Below, in pieces: positions 23,758 through 33,138 of a stretch of 64,000 nucleotides of DNA. A model generated the notes under the pieces. That model was not told where the DNA came from, made no database searches, and saw only the letters and a list, made by a program, of their open reading frames with translations. The DNA lies in assembly GCA_963995505.1 (NCBI GenBank), contig OZ023180.1, positions 558,501-622,500 of the forward strand, in the 5' to 3' direction. Origin of the DNA: Hypericum androsaemum. Lineage: Eukaryota; Streptophyta; Magnoliopsida; Malpighiales; Hypericaceae. Positions within the stretch are counted from its first letter, which is position 1. The number at the start of each line of letters is the position of its first letter. The position numbers and the translations under genes are program-made.

Positions 23758-25497
23758 ATGCAGAAGAGACAAGGGCTTAAGTTGTTGTTCGTCTTCAGTT
23801 CAAACCCTTTGTTTTTCCAATGGAGGTTCCTTGTCGTAAGCACCCTGGTCTTGTCCGGGCTGCTGATCGTTTGGGGGGTGGACGGTGGCTCCTTGAAGTA
23901 CGTACTCGAGTCGTGGAGGTCCATGCAGCGAGAAGGATACACCCTAAAGATTGAAACTTTGGAGCTTTCTCTAGGTGGGTACTTCGAGAAATTGCCCAAT
24001 GAAGAGAAGATTGAAACTTCGGAGCTCTCTCTTGGTGGGTATTTAGAGAAATTGCCCGATGCGAAGTGGGTGGATGCAGAGTTGGAGCCTAACTTCACTT
24101 CCAGGCTACTTTCTAGGTGGTTGGACCCGGGTGGTTTGCCTTGTAAGGACTCCAGGACGGTGGAAATTGAGGTTCCTGGGTTGGATGGGAAGGATTTGGT
24201 GGAGTTACCAGCTGGGGAGGTTCATGAGCTGGTTTTCCAGGCCTTGGACGAGCTAAAGAGGCCTAAATGTAATGGTGGGGACTACTTTGAGACCGATCTT
24301 TCGGGGGATGCATGGAAGTCCCGGCCTTTGGTCAAGGATTTTGGTAATGGGTCTTACTCTGTTTCGTTACAAGTTCATCCTGATTTTGCCGGTGAATACA
24401 ATTTTACAGTTGTTCTGCTCTATAGGCACTTCGAGGGTCTAAATATTTCTCCTTCACGGTTTGTTTATGATGAGGTGTTGAGGAATGTGAGGATTAGGTT
24501 TGTGAACAAGGGGGGAAGGGAGTTGCCAAGTTTGAGGCTCTGTGAAAGATCTGATTTTGATAGGGAGATGTGGGTGGGTAGGTGGACTAGGCATGGTAAG
24601 AATGATGGTTGCCTGATAGGTAATGACGGCCGGTATCGTTGCCTGGCGCCGGATTACCCGTGCCAGAGTCCGTGGTGCACTGGTTCATTGGGTGCATTGG
24701 AGAGCAATGGTTGGGTTTATTCGAGCCACTGCGCTTTTAGGCTGTTCTCGACTGATGCTGCTTGGAATTGTTTGAAGGACCGGTGGATTTTCTTTTGGGG
24801 CGATTCGAATCACGTTGATACGATCAGGAACATGCTCAATTTTGTGCTGGATTTGCCTGATGTGGAGTCAGTTCCTAGGAGGTTCGACTTGAGGTTCTGG
24901 AACCCGAGGGATCCGTCACAGACAGTCAGGATTACTAGCATCTATAATGGTCACTGGAATGAGACGCAGCATTGGCAAGGGCTGAATTCTTTGAGGGATG
25001 AAGGGTTTAGGAATCTGCTGAAGGAGTACTTCTCAGAGGAAACAGTTCCCGACACCATGATCATGAATTCCGGGTTGCACGATGGTTTGTTCTGGCGGAA
25101 TTTCAAAGCTTTCACCGAGGGTGCGGATTATGCAGTCTCGTTCTGGAAAGAAATTATGGATTCGGTAAGGCAGAGAGGAATGGTAGCTCCGCGGATAGTC
25201 TACCGGACCACCGTTGCAACAGGTGGTCATGCAAGGGCATTTCAATTCAATCCAAGTAAGATGGAGGTGTTTAACTGGGTGATGCTGGACAAATTAAGGC
25301 AAGCGGGTCTGCTTTCCGGGGTGATTGACAACTTCGACATGACATTTCCATGGCATTTCGACAATCGTTGCAGCGACGGCATACACTACGGCCGAGCACC
25401 TTCGAAGAAGAAGTGGATAGACGGCCGAATCGGACACCAGTACTTTGTAGACCTTATGCTGGCCCATATATTGCTCAATGCTATGTGCACAAATTAG
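23758..25497 (+). CDS. NXPE/PC-esterase-like type II membrane protein
   Basis: Intronless, 579 residues, starting at the ATG at 23758. A basic head is followed by one hydrophobic anchor at residues 23-40, giving a type II topology, probably Golgi. Residues about 64-103 are a tandem pair of a 20-residue unit (KIETLELSLGGYFEKLPNEE, then a close copy). An Ig-like beta domain follows (NGSYSVSLQVHPDFAGEYNF). The C-terminal half has NDGRYRCLAPDYPCQSPWC, then the SGNH/PC-esterase block WIFFWGDSN with Asp349-Ser350-Asn351, and the terminal catalytic pair in SDGIHYG (Asp540, His543). This order fits NXPE C-terminal-like and PC-esterase proteins related to trichome-birefringence-like acetyltransferases. 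Polysaccharide or glycoconjugate O-acetyl chemistry is a reasonable inference; the substrate is unknown. Confidence 0.85.
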   Translation: MQKRQGLKLLFVFSSNPLFFQWRFLVVSTLVLSGLLIVWGVDGGSLKYVLESWRSMQREGYTLKIETLELSLGGYFEKLPNEEKIETSELSLGGYLEKLPDAKWVDAELEPNFTSRLLSRWLDPGGLPCKDSRTVEIEVPGLDGKDLVELPAGEVHELVFQALDELKRPKCNGGDYFETDLSGDAWKSRPLVKDFGNGSYSVSLQVHPDFAGEYNFTVVLLYRHFEGLNISPSRFVYDEVLRNVRIRFVNKGGRELPSLRLCERSDFDREMWVGRWTRHGKNDGCLIGNDGRYRCLAPDYPCQSPWCTGSLGALESNGWVYSSHCAFRLFSTDAAWNCLKDRWIFFWGDSNHVDTIRNMLNFVLDLPDVESVPRRFDLRFWNPRDPSQTVRITSIYNGHWNETQHWQGLNSLRDEGFRNLLKEYFSEETVPDTMIMNSGLHDGLFWRNFKAFTEGADYAVSFWKEIMDSVRQRGMVAPRIVYRTTVATGGHARAFQFNPSKMEVFNWVMLDKLRQAGLLSGVIDNFDMTFPWHFDNRCSDGIHYGRAPSKKKWIDGRIGHQYFVDLMLAHILLNAMCTN

Positions 25498-25550
25498 GAA
25501 ATGTCTGTGCGTCCAAATCAGGTCAATGAGATGAGAGTTCAGTTGCATTC

Positions 25551-25560
25551 TTTATTTATT
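25551..25560. repeat. Left target-site duplication of MULE A3
   Basis: TTTATTTATT, repeated exactly at 26722-26731. Ten bases, within the 9-11 bp range for Mutator-like elements. Confidence 0.85.
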
Positions 25561-25789
25561 GGGAAAAGTCCACTTTAGTACTCTGTGGTATAGCCCAAAA
25601 TCACTTTAATACCTTGTGGTAAAAAATCGACCAATCGAGTCATACTTATTCCAATTAATATCAAAAAGTCCACGGGCAGCTGCCCGAACCTTTCCCGACC
25701 TGCTCGGACCCTGCCCGGCCAACTAGGCCAGCCACGTAGCTTTTTTTGATGACGTGTCCTCTCCCCACTCTCTCTTCTTCTTCTTCTTC

Positions 25790-25920
25790 CCAAACTCCTT
25801 GGCATTATAAGCGGAGAAATACACGAAAGCAGCGTACATCGACCCGTTCGAGAAGTCCTTATCAATCTCGTATTGCAACGCCGCCCCGGAGTGCTCGTTG
25901 ATCAATGACAGGACCGTCCC
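25790..25920 (-). pseudogene. Captured fragment of an HSP70-17 (HYOU1-like) gene, reverse
   Basis: The minus strand reads VLSLINEHSGAALQYEIDKD, FSNGS, then MYAAFVYFSAYNAKEFGK. This is the ATPase-domain stretch of the endoplasmic-reticulum HSP70-17/HYOU1 family. About a dozen residues expected after FSNGS are missing, an in-frame-sized deletion within the copy. It ends at a Lys-rich run made by a CTT/AAG microsatellite. Confidence 0.78.
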
Positions 25921-26041
25921 CGTTTGATCCCGCCCCTTGACCCGTTCGCGAGGCCCGCCCCTCAACCCGTTTTCTGTATCTCCGCGGTCGTCCTCCGCCG
26001 GCGAGCCACGAGAAGCTCGTCCACCTCATCCCCGCAGTGCT

Positions 26042-26134
26042 GCAAATTTCACGGTCGACGACAGTTACTCACCGGAGGAGCTGCTCGCGATGGTGCTGAC
26101 CTACGCGGCGGACCTGGCAGAGTTTCATGTTCGA
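26042..26134 (+). pseudogene. Second captured HSP70-17 fragment, forward
   Basis: Reads [20 protein letters not shown] followed by AADLAEFH. In HSP70-17 proteins this segment lies a little N-terminal to the piece captured at 25790-25920, but here it is on the opposite strand, head to head with it. It runs straight into the permease fragment at about 26127-26134 without keeping frame. Confidence 0.72.
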
Positions 26135-26330
26135 CGCGGGGGCGATCGTGGCCAGTTCCCTCTTAGGGACGTCACCGTTGACGACGTTCATCGAGTCGTC
26201 GATGGGGATACGGAAGGTCGAGAGGACGGCGCTGACAGCAGCAGGGTACTTTTTCCTGGCGTTCTTCTTCACGCCGCTGCTAGCGTCGATACTGCCATGG
26301 GCGGTGGGGCCCCTGCTGATGAGAGTTGCG
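26127..26330 (+). pseudogene. Captured fragment of an AZG-type adenine/guanine permease gene
   Basis: The frame reads [60 protein letters not shown]. This is the central region of plant AZG1/AZG2 purine permeases of the NCS2-like family, containing the family's GTSP.TTFIES motif. A few residues of the Gly-rich loop after GIR are missing and the copy ends soon after AVGP. It is a passenger of the MULE and cannot make a transporter. Confidence 0.8.
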
Positions 26331-26383
26331 GGCCCGGGGGAGAAGCGTTAGATGGCGTCGGCTCAGGTGTTGTCAGGCTCACG

Positions 26384-26453
26384 GAGAAGAAGAAGAAGAA
26401 GAAGAAGAAGAAGAAGAAGAAGAAGAAGAAGAAGAAGAAGAAGAAGAAGAAGG
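26384..26453. repeat. (GAA)n microsatellite
   Basis: About 23 uninterrupted GAA/AAG units inside MULE A3. A shorter mirror-orientation CTT run lies near 25768-25790, so the two can pair as part of the element's inverted structure. Confidence 0.95.
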
Positions 26454-26721
26454 GGGAAAGAGGAGAGAGAAAGTGAAGAGAGAGGGGAGAGAACACGTCA
26501 TCAAAAATTGCTGACGTGGCTGGCCTAGTTGGTCGGGCAGGGTCTGGATAGGTCGGAAAGGGTTTGGGCAGCTGCCCGTGGACCTTTTTGATGTTAATTG
26601 GAATAAGTATGACTCGATTGGTCAGTTTTTTACCACAGGGTACTAAAGTGATTTTAGGCTATACTACATGGTACTAAAATGATTTTAGGCTATACCACAT
26701 GGTACTAAAGTGGACTTTTCC

Positions 26722-26731
26722 TTTATTTATT
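26722..26731. repeat. Right target-site duplication of MULE A3
   Basis: TTTATTTATT, identical to 25551-25560. Confidence 0.85.
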
Positions 26732-27218
26732 TGTAACACAAGTGTACAGAATCTGTTGCATAGAGACCTCTATTTTATCAATTTCAATGGGATGAGATTC
26801 TCATAATTCCTGATGTATAGTACCGTACCACATATAATTGGCAGCTCTTTCATAACAATCTTAACGATCATGTCATGTGAAATTGAGTTTTGTCCAAAGT
26901 TTACTGCATTATTTCTTGTTTGACCCTTGGTATTCTGTTAGGACTACATCTTAGAATCAAAAATGCTCGGAGTAGTTGTGAAACAAAACTCTGAGTGATT
27001 TTATGATCATGTTCTTCTGTCAATGTCCGTGCAAACTTTCCGTTGTTGTTAGAGCTGGGCTCTGATCGGTGGTGAATCTAGCAGCTTCCTTTCATCTCCG
27101 CCACCTTACCACACACGCTAGGATCAGCAACCGTATCCCCAAGACCAGTAAAAAGGGGTTGGAATTTCCTCCCCCTTAATATTTACAATTATATTTTATG
27201 GATCAACAGAAGCAAAGA
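26732..27218. other. Intergenic between MULE A3 and the tRNA gene
   Basis: Likely includes displaced 3' flank of the NXPE-like gene (interrupted by the MULE at 25561). No other gene recognised. Confidence 0.35.
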
Positions 27219-27290
27219 TCCGTTGTAGTCTAGTTGGTCAGGATACTCGGCTCTCACCCGAGAGACCCGGGTTCAAGTCCCGGCAACGGA
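27219..27290 (+). tRNA. tRNA-Glu (anticodon CTC)
   Basis: A complete 72-base cloverleaf: acceptor arm TCCGTTG paired with CAACGGA, D arm with GGTCAGGA, anticodon stem CTCGG/CCGAG with loop C-T-CTC-A-C (anticodon 27253-27255), T arm ACCCGGGTTCAAGTCCCGG containing a perfect B box GGTTCAAGTCC. The A box matches TAGTCTAGTTGG. There is no intron and CCA is not encoded. A run of T residues starts ten bases downstream, a normal polymerase III stop, and CAA words lie just upstream, as is common for plant tRNA genes. Confidence 0.96.
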
Positions 27291-28032
27291 AACTAATTTT
27301 TTTGCCTTTCTTTCTCCATTTCCACGGGTTCACATCACGCGCGCCAAAAAGTTGAGGGTGGGTGACCCGCTTAATTTTCTAATTTTGCTACTTTTAATAA
27401 TTTTCTAACTACTAAAATAAAGATTTCTTACAACCAACAAATAGGTAAATTAACTAATAAGAGATTATTATAATTTAACTAATACTATTAAACACTTATT
27501 AAATGAATCATAAATGTGATATAAACCAAAATAATTTCCGACTTTCTTTTGCTTATGAACTGTCACACTTCACTAACTCTCCAATTAATTCGTATATATA
27601 TATATATATATAGGAAAGAGGGGGCCCACCTGTGAACTTGATCGATAGCTTTTGACGGTTACGTGAAGGAAGGAAGGAAGAAGACAAGCTCCCTCATTCC
27701 ATTTCCGACTTAATCCTCCTAAAAAGTTCCAATCTTTGATCCATTTTAGTTGCCCTAATTAGTAATTACCACCTGAAACAAGCAATCGAATTGGGGGGGT
27801 TTCGTAATATAGTTGCCAATTCCCCCAATTATTTCAAGGAATTGGGGAAGAAGAAGGAAGGCGAGCGGGTGGGTCGGGGGGCTAGGGAATTTGGGGAAGA
27901 AGTAAGGGAAATCTGGCAAATCTAGGGGGGTTAAGGCCGCGTTTGGCTCCGAAGCAAGCGACACCGGGTTTGGACAACGACGACGACGCGGAGTGCGCTA
28001 GGCCTTGGCGTGGAAGGATCTCTTCCTCTATT
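27291..28032. other. Upstream region of the VTT-domain gene
   Basis: Contains a (TA)n run at about 27594-27612 and a purine-rich presumed 5' UTR before the ATG at 28033. The reading frame stays open upstream of that ATG for 30 codons, but only through a TTG codon, which is why I start at 28033. Confidence 0.45.
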
Positions 28033-30510
28033 ATGGCCTCTCTCACTTGGGGCTCCGCCCTTCGGCTCGCCCTCCTCCTCTCCCTCTTGTGCGCTGCCGT
28101 TTTCGCTTGTTACACCCTCCCCGTCGAGAAGGTTGTTCCTTTACCCACCTGGGTTTCTTTTGTTTCCTTCTTTTTCGGGTAAAGTTGTGATCTTTAAAGG
28201 TTTGTGATGGCCGAGTGCAATTAAAGGTTTGTTTGTTTGCTTGATTGATGTATTGGTGGCTGGAGTTTTACCGTGGTTCGAAGCTTCAAGCCCATGGTAA
28301 TTGTTTCTGTGCAATGGGATAATCTGGTGATGGGTGTACTGTTGACAAGGATTCACTGCTTGATGTCCCTTCGCTGTTTGTTTTAACTTGGGAGCTGCTT
28401 TTCTCGTGGTGACATTTCCTTGCACACTAGCCTTCTGGCAATGTGATTGTGTCTTTGAAAGGTGGTCATACCACATTGCTATAAGGCAATGTGGTATGAT
28501 GCCATCGAAATCGTTGTCATTTTGAGAGGAGGTGGTGGTGTCTTTGAAAGGTGGTAAAGTCATGCTTTGTGCTCTGTGTTGGTCGTGCAAGGTACATGGT
28601 ACGCTGGTTAGTGCTCTTTTTGTATTGCAGTTGACATAATTATGTGATCTCCTGCAGATCTTGAAGGATTTCTTACTGTGGGTTGAGGAGGATCTAGGGG
28701 CTTGGGGTCCTCTTGTCTTGTAAGTGCATTGTACCTCTTGAATATATCGTGCTTTTTGTGTGTGATGGCTTGCCACTTCATGCCCTAATTATTACATCTT
28801 TCAAGCGACCATCAAATTGGCTTCTGGAAGTTTCCTTATTGAGTTTACTTCCAATGCATTGACTAACTGGTTTCACTTTCCTTTGATGATTTGCAGGGCT
28901 CTAGCATACATTCCTTTGACGGTCTTGGCTGTTCCTGCATCAGTACTCACAGTAAGAACTTTATATTGTGTTTTCCCTGGCTCACTGATTGTGTATAGTG
29001 TGCTTTGTGTTACCTCTCTCATAAACTGGAACATGACATGTCATGATTTGTTTTTTTGAAGGACATGTCACGATTTGTTGCATTCTTGCTCCCAACTTAT
29101 CTCTAACTAAGTTAAAACTTTTCAGCTTGGTGGTGGTTATCTTTTTGGGTTGCCTATTGGTTTCGTTGCCGATTCTATAGGTGCCACCATTGGTGCAGGG
29201 GCAGCATTTCTTCTCGGCAGAACAGTAAGTTTTAATCTCAAAATAATTGTAGTTTATGCCAGATTGCCGCGAAAGATACTGTGTGCTAGGGAGAGGGGGC
29301 ACACACTCTAACAACCTGGTCGAGATTCAAGCTGTCCCATTCTATATTGTGTCCATGGTTATTATGGAATATGCTGGTCTTAATTTTTCTACCGTACTGG
29401 TAATTTGTGCAGATAGGCAAGTCCTTTGTGGTCTCCAAGTTGAAAGACTATCCACAATTTAGATCAGTTGATATTGCAATTCGGAGATCTGGCTTCAAGG
29501 TTTGTGATATAATGTGCTTACTCTTGGTAGACTTTATCAGTTTGGGCATGTATTATTGGGCCATTGGCATTTACTTCTTGGGAACTTCTATTTGACACCT
29601 TTTTTTGTATCAATATTCTCTATGTGACCTATTATGCAACTTCTGATCTTTGTTCTTTCACACTGCAGATTGTTCTGCTGCTTCGACTAGTTCCCTTGCT
29701 ACCCTTCAACATGTTGAATTACCTGTTATCTGTCACTCCTGTTCCTATTGGAGAATATATGCTGGCTTCCTGGATTGGAATGATGGTGAGTTTTATTTTC
29801 ACTTCTCAGTCTTGTATGTAAGGGGAATCAGGATGCAATAGGAAAACATATAATTGTTCTTATCAAAGCTGATGTGTTACTGGCATTTACATCTTCTCCT
29901 CGTAGTTAACTACTGATCCTAACAATGAATTTTTACAGCCAATTACGCTTGCTTTAGTATATGTTGGAACGACTCTGAAAGATCTTTCTGATGTGACACA
30001 TGGGTGGAGTGAGTTTTCCACTACTCGTTGGGTAAGTCTTGTAACTCATCGGTTTTTTTTTTCTTCCTCTACGCTCCAACTTTTATTGTAAAACTTTTGT
30101 CTCACTTTCATCTGTATCCTGAGAAAATCTGCTTTCATGTTGATGCAGGTCTTTATTGTATTGGGCCTTGTTGTGTCAAGTAAGTTGCTTGCACTGTACA
30201 TTTGACATTATATCTTGAAGCTGTGGAAGTGCTACCTTTATTGTTGAGCTCCAAAGTAGTTGAGACATGGTCATAAAGTACTGTTGTGGACTGACATTTT
30301 ACCCTTTTCTTCCTTTTTGTAGTGATACTGATGTTCTTGGTGACCAAAGTTGCACAGTCGGCTTTGAACAAAGCATTGGCAGAAAATGAGGATCTGGATG
30401 ATGTTCTAGGCTCGCCACAGCTGCCAGTTGTTTGCGATCCGCCTTCCGCTGATCTGAGCGAGCCTCTGATTATCAAGATAGACACAGTCCAAGATAACCA
30501 CGAACACTGA
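28033..30510 (+). CDS. TVP38/TMEM64 (VTT/SNARE-associated) membrane protein, nine exons
   Basis: Exons 28033-28131, 28658-28719, 28897-28951, about 29126-29224, 29413-29499, 29669-29785, 29939-30031, 30149-30179, 30323-30510; GT-AG junctions and phases agree, giving 276 residues. An N-terminal hydrophobic anchor (LALLLSLLCAAVFACYTL) is followed by ILKDFLLWVEEDLGAWGPLV and the VTT domain: LAVPASVLT, LGGGYLFGLPIGFVADSIGA, TIGAGAAFLLGR, and the second hallmark RLVPLLPFNMLNYLLSVTPV with a following WIGMMP. A last hydrophobic helix and an acidic tail ending DNHEH complete it. VTT proteins are multi-spanning ER/Golgi proteins; the animal relatives VMP1 and TMEM41B are lipid scramblases, so lipid transport is a plausible role here. 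The tail is cytosolic by inference. Confidence 0.93.
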
Positions 30511-30730
30511 TACCCCAAATTCATTGTAAATTCGTTTCCTCGTAAGCCTATACCTTTCTTTTGACGCGCAGCAATTACTCACTTCTCACCATCTACGATC
30601 TGTACAGCCCTGTATTCTTACAAATTTATAGGTCCTAATAGGAGTGGCTGATTCACAGCATTAGTAAAAGGTTAGCTTCTGTCTGTTGCAGTTTGACCCA
30701 GTAATTACAACGGAAGAACTGAACCGATCA

Positions 30731-30739
30731 ATAATTGTT
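30731..30739. repeat. Left 9 bp target-site duplication of MULE C1
   Basis: ATAATTGTT, repeated exactly at 33130-33138. Confidence 0.88.
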
Positions 30740-31369
30740 GAGCAAATTGCTCTCAGGTCTCTGGTGTTTGATTAAATCACTGTTTTTGTCCCTGCTGTTT
30801 TGAAATAGAAATTTTCATCCTCCTAGTTTGCTTTTATTATACTCTTAGGTCCCTTCCAGATCCACTGCTGATGTCATCAATTTTTTAATCAAAGAAATGA
30901 TTATTATACCCTTACGTTTGAATAAAAAAATTAAGCAAATTTCTCTCTCCTTCCTCCACTTTCTCCGGCAAGAAAACCACCCTCCGATCATCTTCTTCGA
31001 CGCTCCGGTCATCTTTTCTGGCAATAAAATTTCTCGACCTTAACGTAGAGGGACCCGGACCCAGACCCAGACCCTGACCTCGTCGTAGACGGACCCGGAC
31101 CCAGACCTGGCGCCACCACGGTCCTTATGACCTTAAGCCTATCACTAATCCATCACAAAATTCCTTTCAAGCCTAGTAATTACTCGTATCCATCAAATTA
31201 GCGTTTAGAATAGGCTCCATTGAGCCTTTTACAACAAATCAGACCAATCAGAATCCTAGAATCTCTCTACCGAAACGGCGACGTAATGCGAGGTTGAAAT
31301 TACAGCGATCAAATAGGAAAGGGAGGTGGATCTGAGCAGAAGGGGAAAATTTAAAGGGGAAACAGTTAC

Positions 31370-31429
31370 CTGTTGCTGCTTGGCAGCCTGTTCTCGAAGC
31401 TTCGTGGCCTGTTTTCTAATGGCGTCCAT
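31370..31429 (-). pseudogene. Captured first coding exon of an SH3P1-like (BAR/SH3) gene
   Basis: The minus strand from the ATG at 31429 reads MDAIRKQATKLREQAAKQQQ and is followed at once by GTAACT, a good splice donor. This is the N-terminus of plant SH3-domain proteins of the SH3P1 type, which act with clathrin-coated vesicles; in those genes the first exon ends at this place. So the MULE took genomic DNA: 5' UTR, exon 1 and the start of intron 1. A transcript started here could be spliced to sequences outside. The rest of the gene is absent. Confidence 0.68.
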
Positions 31430-32519
31430 GAACCTTCGTTGGCCAAAACCGCTGTTGAATTTAAAAGAGAGAGAGAGAGGCCTTTTGAATAAAAGGGGCA
31501 GTGCTTCTCTGTTATTTGTCGTTTGTGCAGATTTTGAGGTAGCTGGGATCGTATAGCAATCGTCAACTATTTTCATTGCTCCTCACCGTCGATGTCTTCT
31601 CCTTACGCCTCACCGATTCTCCAACAACAAAACCAACAAAATCAATTAATCGAAAGGGGGGAGGTGGGTTAGGGGCTCAGATTGTGGAGGAGGTCGTGGT
31701 GTCTAGTCCTCCGGCAACTTCCAACGCTTTGTCTGATGACATCATTCCTGACCAGGCCTAGCAACCCATAGCCCGGTCGACCTCCTGACCCGCTGGTCTA
31801 TATAGTTCGCCCCTACGGATGATGTTTTATTAGCTTTATGTTTACTTTTTATGTTTGTGTTTATTTCGACATTCTGCTCTAGATCTGCCCTGTTTGTTTG
31901 CTGGTTTATGTTTCTGTTTATCGTTGTCTTGCCCACGAGCCCCCATATATTTGGGTTTATGCTTATTTGTTTATATTTTTGCTTGGATCGACTTTCGCTA
32001 GACCTCATATTCGTATAGTTCTCAAAACTATTCCTGTTGGTGCAGGTAGATAGACTTGTCTCGGTTGGACTCGTCCAACCTTGGCTCTCATTTGCGTGCA
32101 TCTCGTATGCATTCAAATGCCCACGAGGTTGCGTCTTTGACGCGACCTTATGGTTATTAGCCCTAGCTTGTCTCGACAGCTTTCGCCTTGGATATTTGGC
32201 TCTCGTAGTCTAGTGTTCGCCCTTCATCTCCACCCATGCCTCTCTGCTCCCTTCGGATTGTCATCTCGATGGTACGTCACCTTGTTGATTTAAGGTTATC
32301 TCTAACAATGACCTGGTCCAACTCAGGTCACAAACTAAATTGACGAAAAAAACAGATCTCGCTCTTCCCTTCTCTCTACTAAACTCTCTTCATGTGTGGG
32401 AGGTTTTCTGTCCTCTTTTTTTCTTTAGGGTTTTTGAATCCTACTTCCTCCTTCTTCTTCCTACATCCGCACAACCACACAACCCACAGCCCACAACCCA
32501 TAACCCACAACCCACTACC

Positions 32520-32819
32520 CTATCCCTGTATATGCGAGTCCTCCGGGAAGACTCCTTCTGGGTGGCGATTGTGAAGCTCTGAAATAATCCTGACCCAAAG
32601 TGCATCAGGTTGAGTGAGAAACCTCCCAAGCCATTTAAACAGCAGACCCTCATTCTTGATGTCAAGGCGAGCAATGCCAAGTCCCCCTCTTTCAACCGGA
32701 ATAGTAACATGACACCAAGGCACGAAGGACATAGACCGATTGTTGGAGATACGCGCCCATAAGAACTTACGAATCCTTTTCTCAAGGTCAGCCAAGACAG
32801 CAGCAGGTGCTTTGAACAA
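32520..32819 (-). pseudogene. Fragment of a plant LINE (L1-type) reverse transcriptase region
   Basis: The minus strand reads AAVLADLEKRIRKFLWARIS, then SMSFVPWCHVTIPVERGGLG, IARLDIKNEGLLFKWLGRFL. The pattern 'FLW......WC.....P...GGLG....N.ALL.KW..R' is the standard region after the reverse transcriptase of plant non-LTR retroelements. It is a short piece, open over its length, embedded within MULE C1. Confidence 0.85.
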
Positions 32820-33129
32820 GGATAGATAGTAAAGCGGGAGACTTTAGATGACAGATTAAATCGAAAGTTTGCCCATTCACCGGAGCTGTGTGTTTGCCGG
32901 TCGGACGGTCGGGGGATGGTCGGGGAAGAAGGATATATTTTTTTATATTTTTATTGAAGGGTATAATTATCATTTCTTTGATTAAAAATAAAAAATCGGA
33001 TGATAACATCAGCGAGGGACTTTAGAATTCAATAAAAGCAAACTAGAGGGATTGAATTTTCGATTTCAAAACAGCAGGGACAAAAATAGTAATTTAAGCA
33101 AACACCAGGGATCTGAGGACAATTTGTTC

Positions 33130-33138
33130 ATAATTGTT
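33130..33138. repeat. Right 9 bp target-site duplication of MULE C1
   Basis: ATAATTGTT, identical to 30731-30739. Confidence 0.88.

Larger units (their letters stand above)
25561..26721. mobile_element. Family A Pack-MULE with pieces of two host genes
   Basis: An 1161 bp element. Left end GGGAAAAGTCCACTTTAGTA, right end reverse complemented GGAAAAGTCCACTTTAGTAC. A perfect 10 bp duplication (TTTATTTATT) flanks it. The arms carry the family A palindrome GGGCAGCTGCCCG (about 25675 and 26570) and ACGT-core words (GATGACGTG, TGACGTGG). The right arm has an extra tandem copy of a 32 bp stretch (about 26640-26700). Inside are two divergent pieces of an HSP70-17-like gene, one piece of an AZG-type permease gene and a (GAA)n array. 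No transposase is present. Confidence 0.9.
30740..33129. mobile_element. Family C Pack-MULE with an SH3P1-like first exon and LINE debris
   Basis: A 2390 bp element with perfect 9 bp duplications (ATAATTGTT). Left end GAGCAAATTGCTCTCAGG, right end reverse complemented GAACAAATTGTCCTCAG. The arms match through 'CTGGTGTTTG..TTAAAT.ACTGTTTTTGTCCC.GCTGTTTTG' and on to 'GGGTATAAT.ATCATTTCTTTG' at about 30900 and 32955. The interior holds an exon of a host gene (31370-31429 and flanks), a GGACCC-repeat patch at 31050-31100, a non-coding stretch (31750-32340) and a piece of a LINE reverse transcriptase (32520-32819). It lies just 230 bp beyond the stop codon of the VTT gene. Confidence 0.9.

Noticed and set aside
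26384..26453. Poly-Lys or poly-Glu coding repeat
   Set aside because: It is a GAA microsatellite inside a transposon; the long frames over it are artefacts.
27943..28032. Upstream extension of the VTT protein by 30 residues
   Set aside because: It would require a TTG start; the ATG at 28033 gives the usual N-terminus of the family.
28141..28776. 211-residue minus-strand frame
   Set aside because: Lies over intron 1 and exon 2 of the VTT-domain gene and has no similarity to any family.
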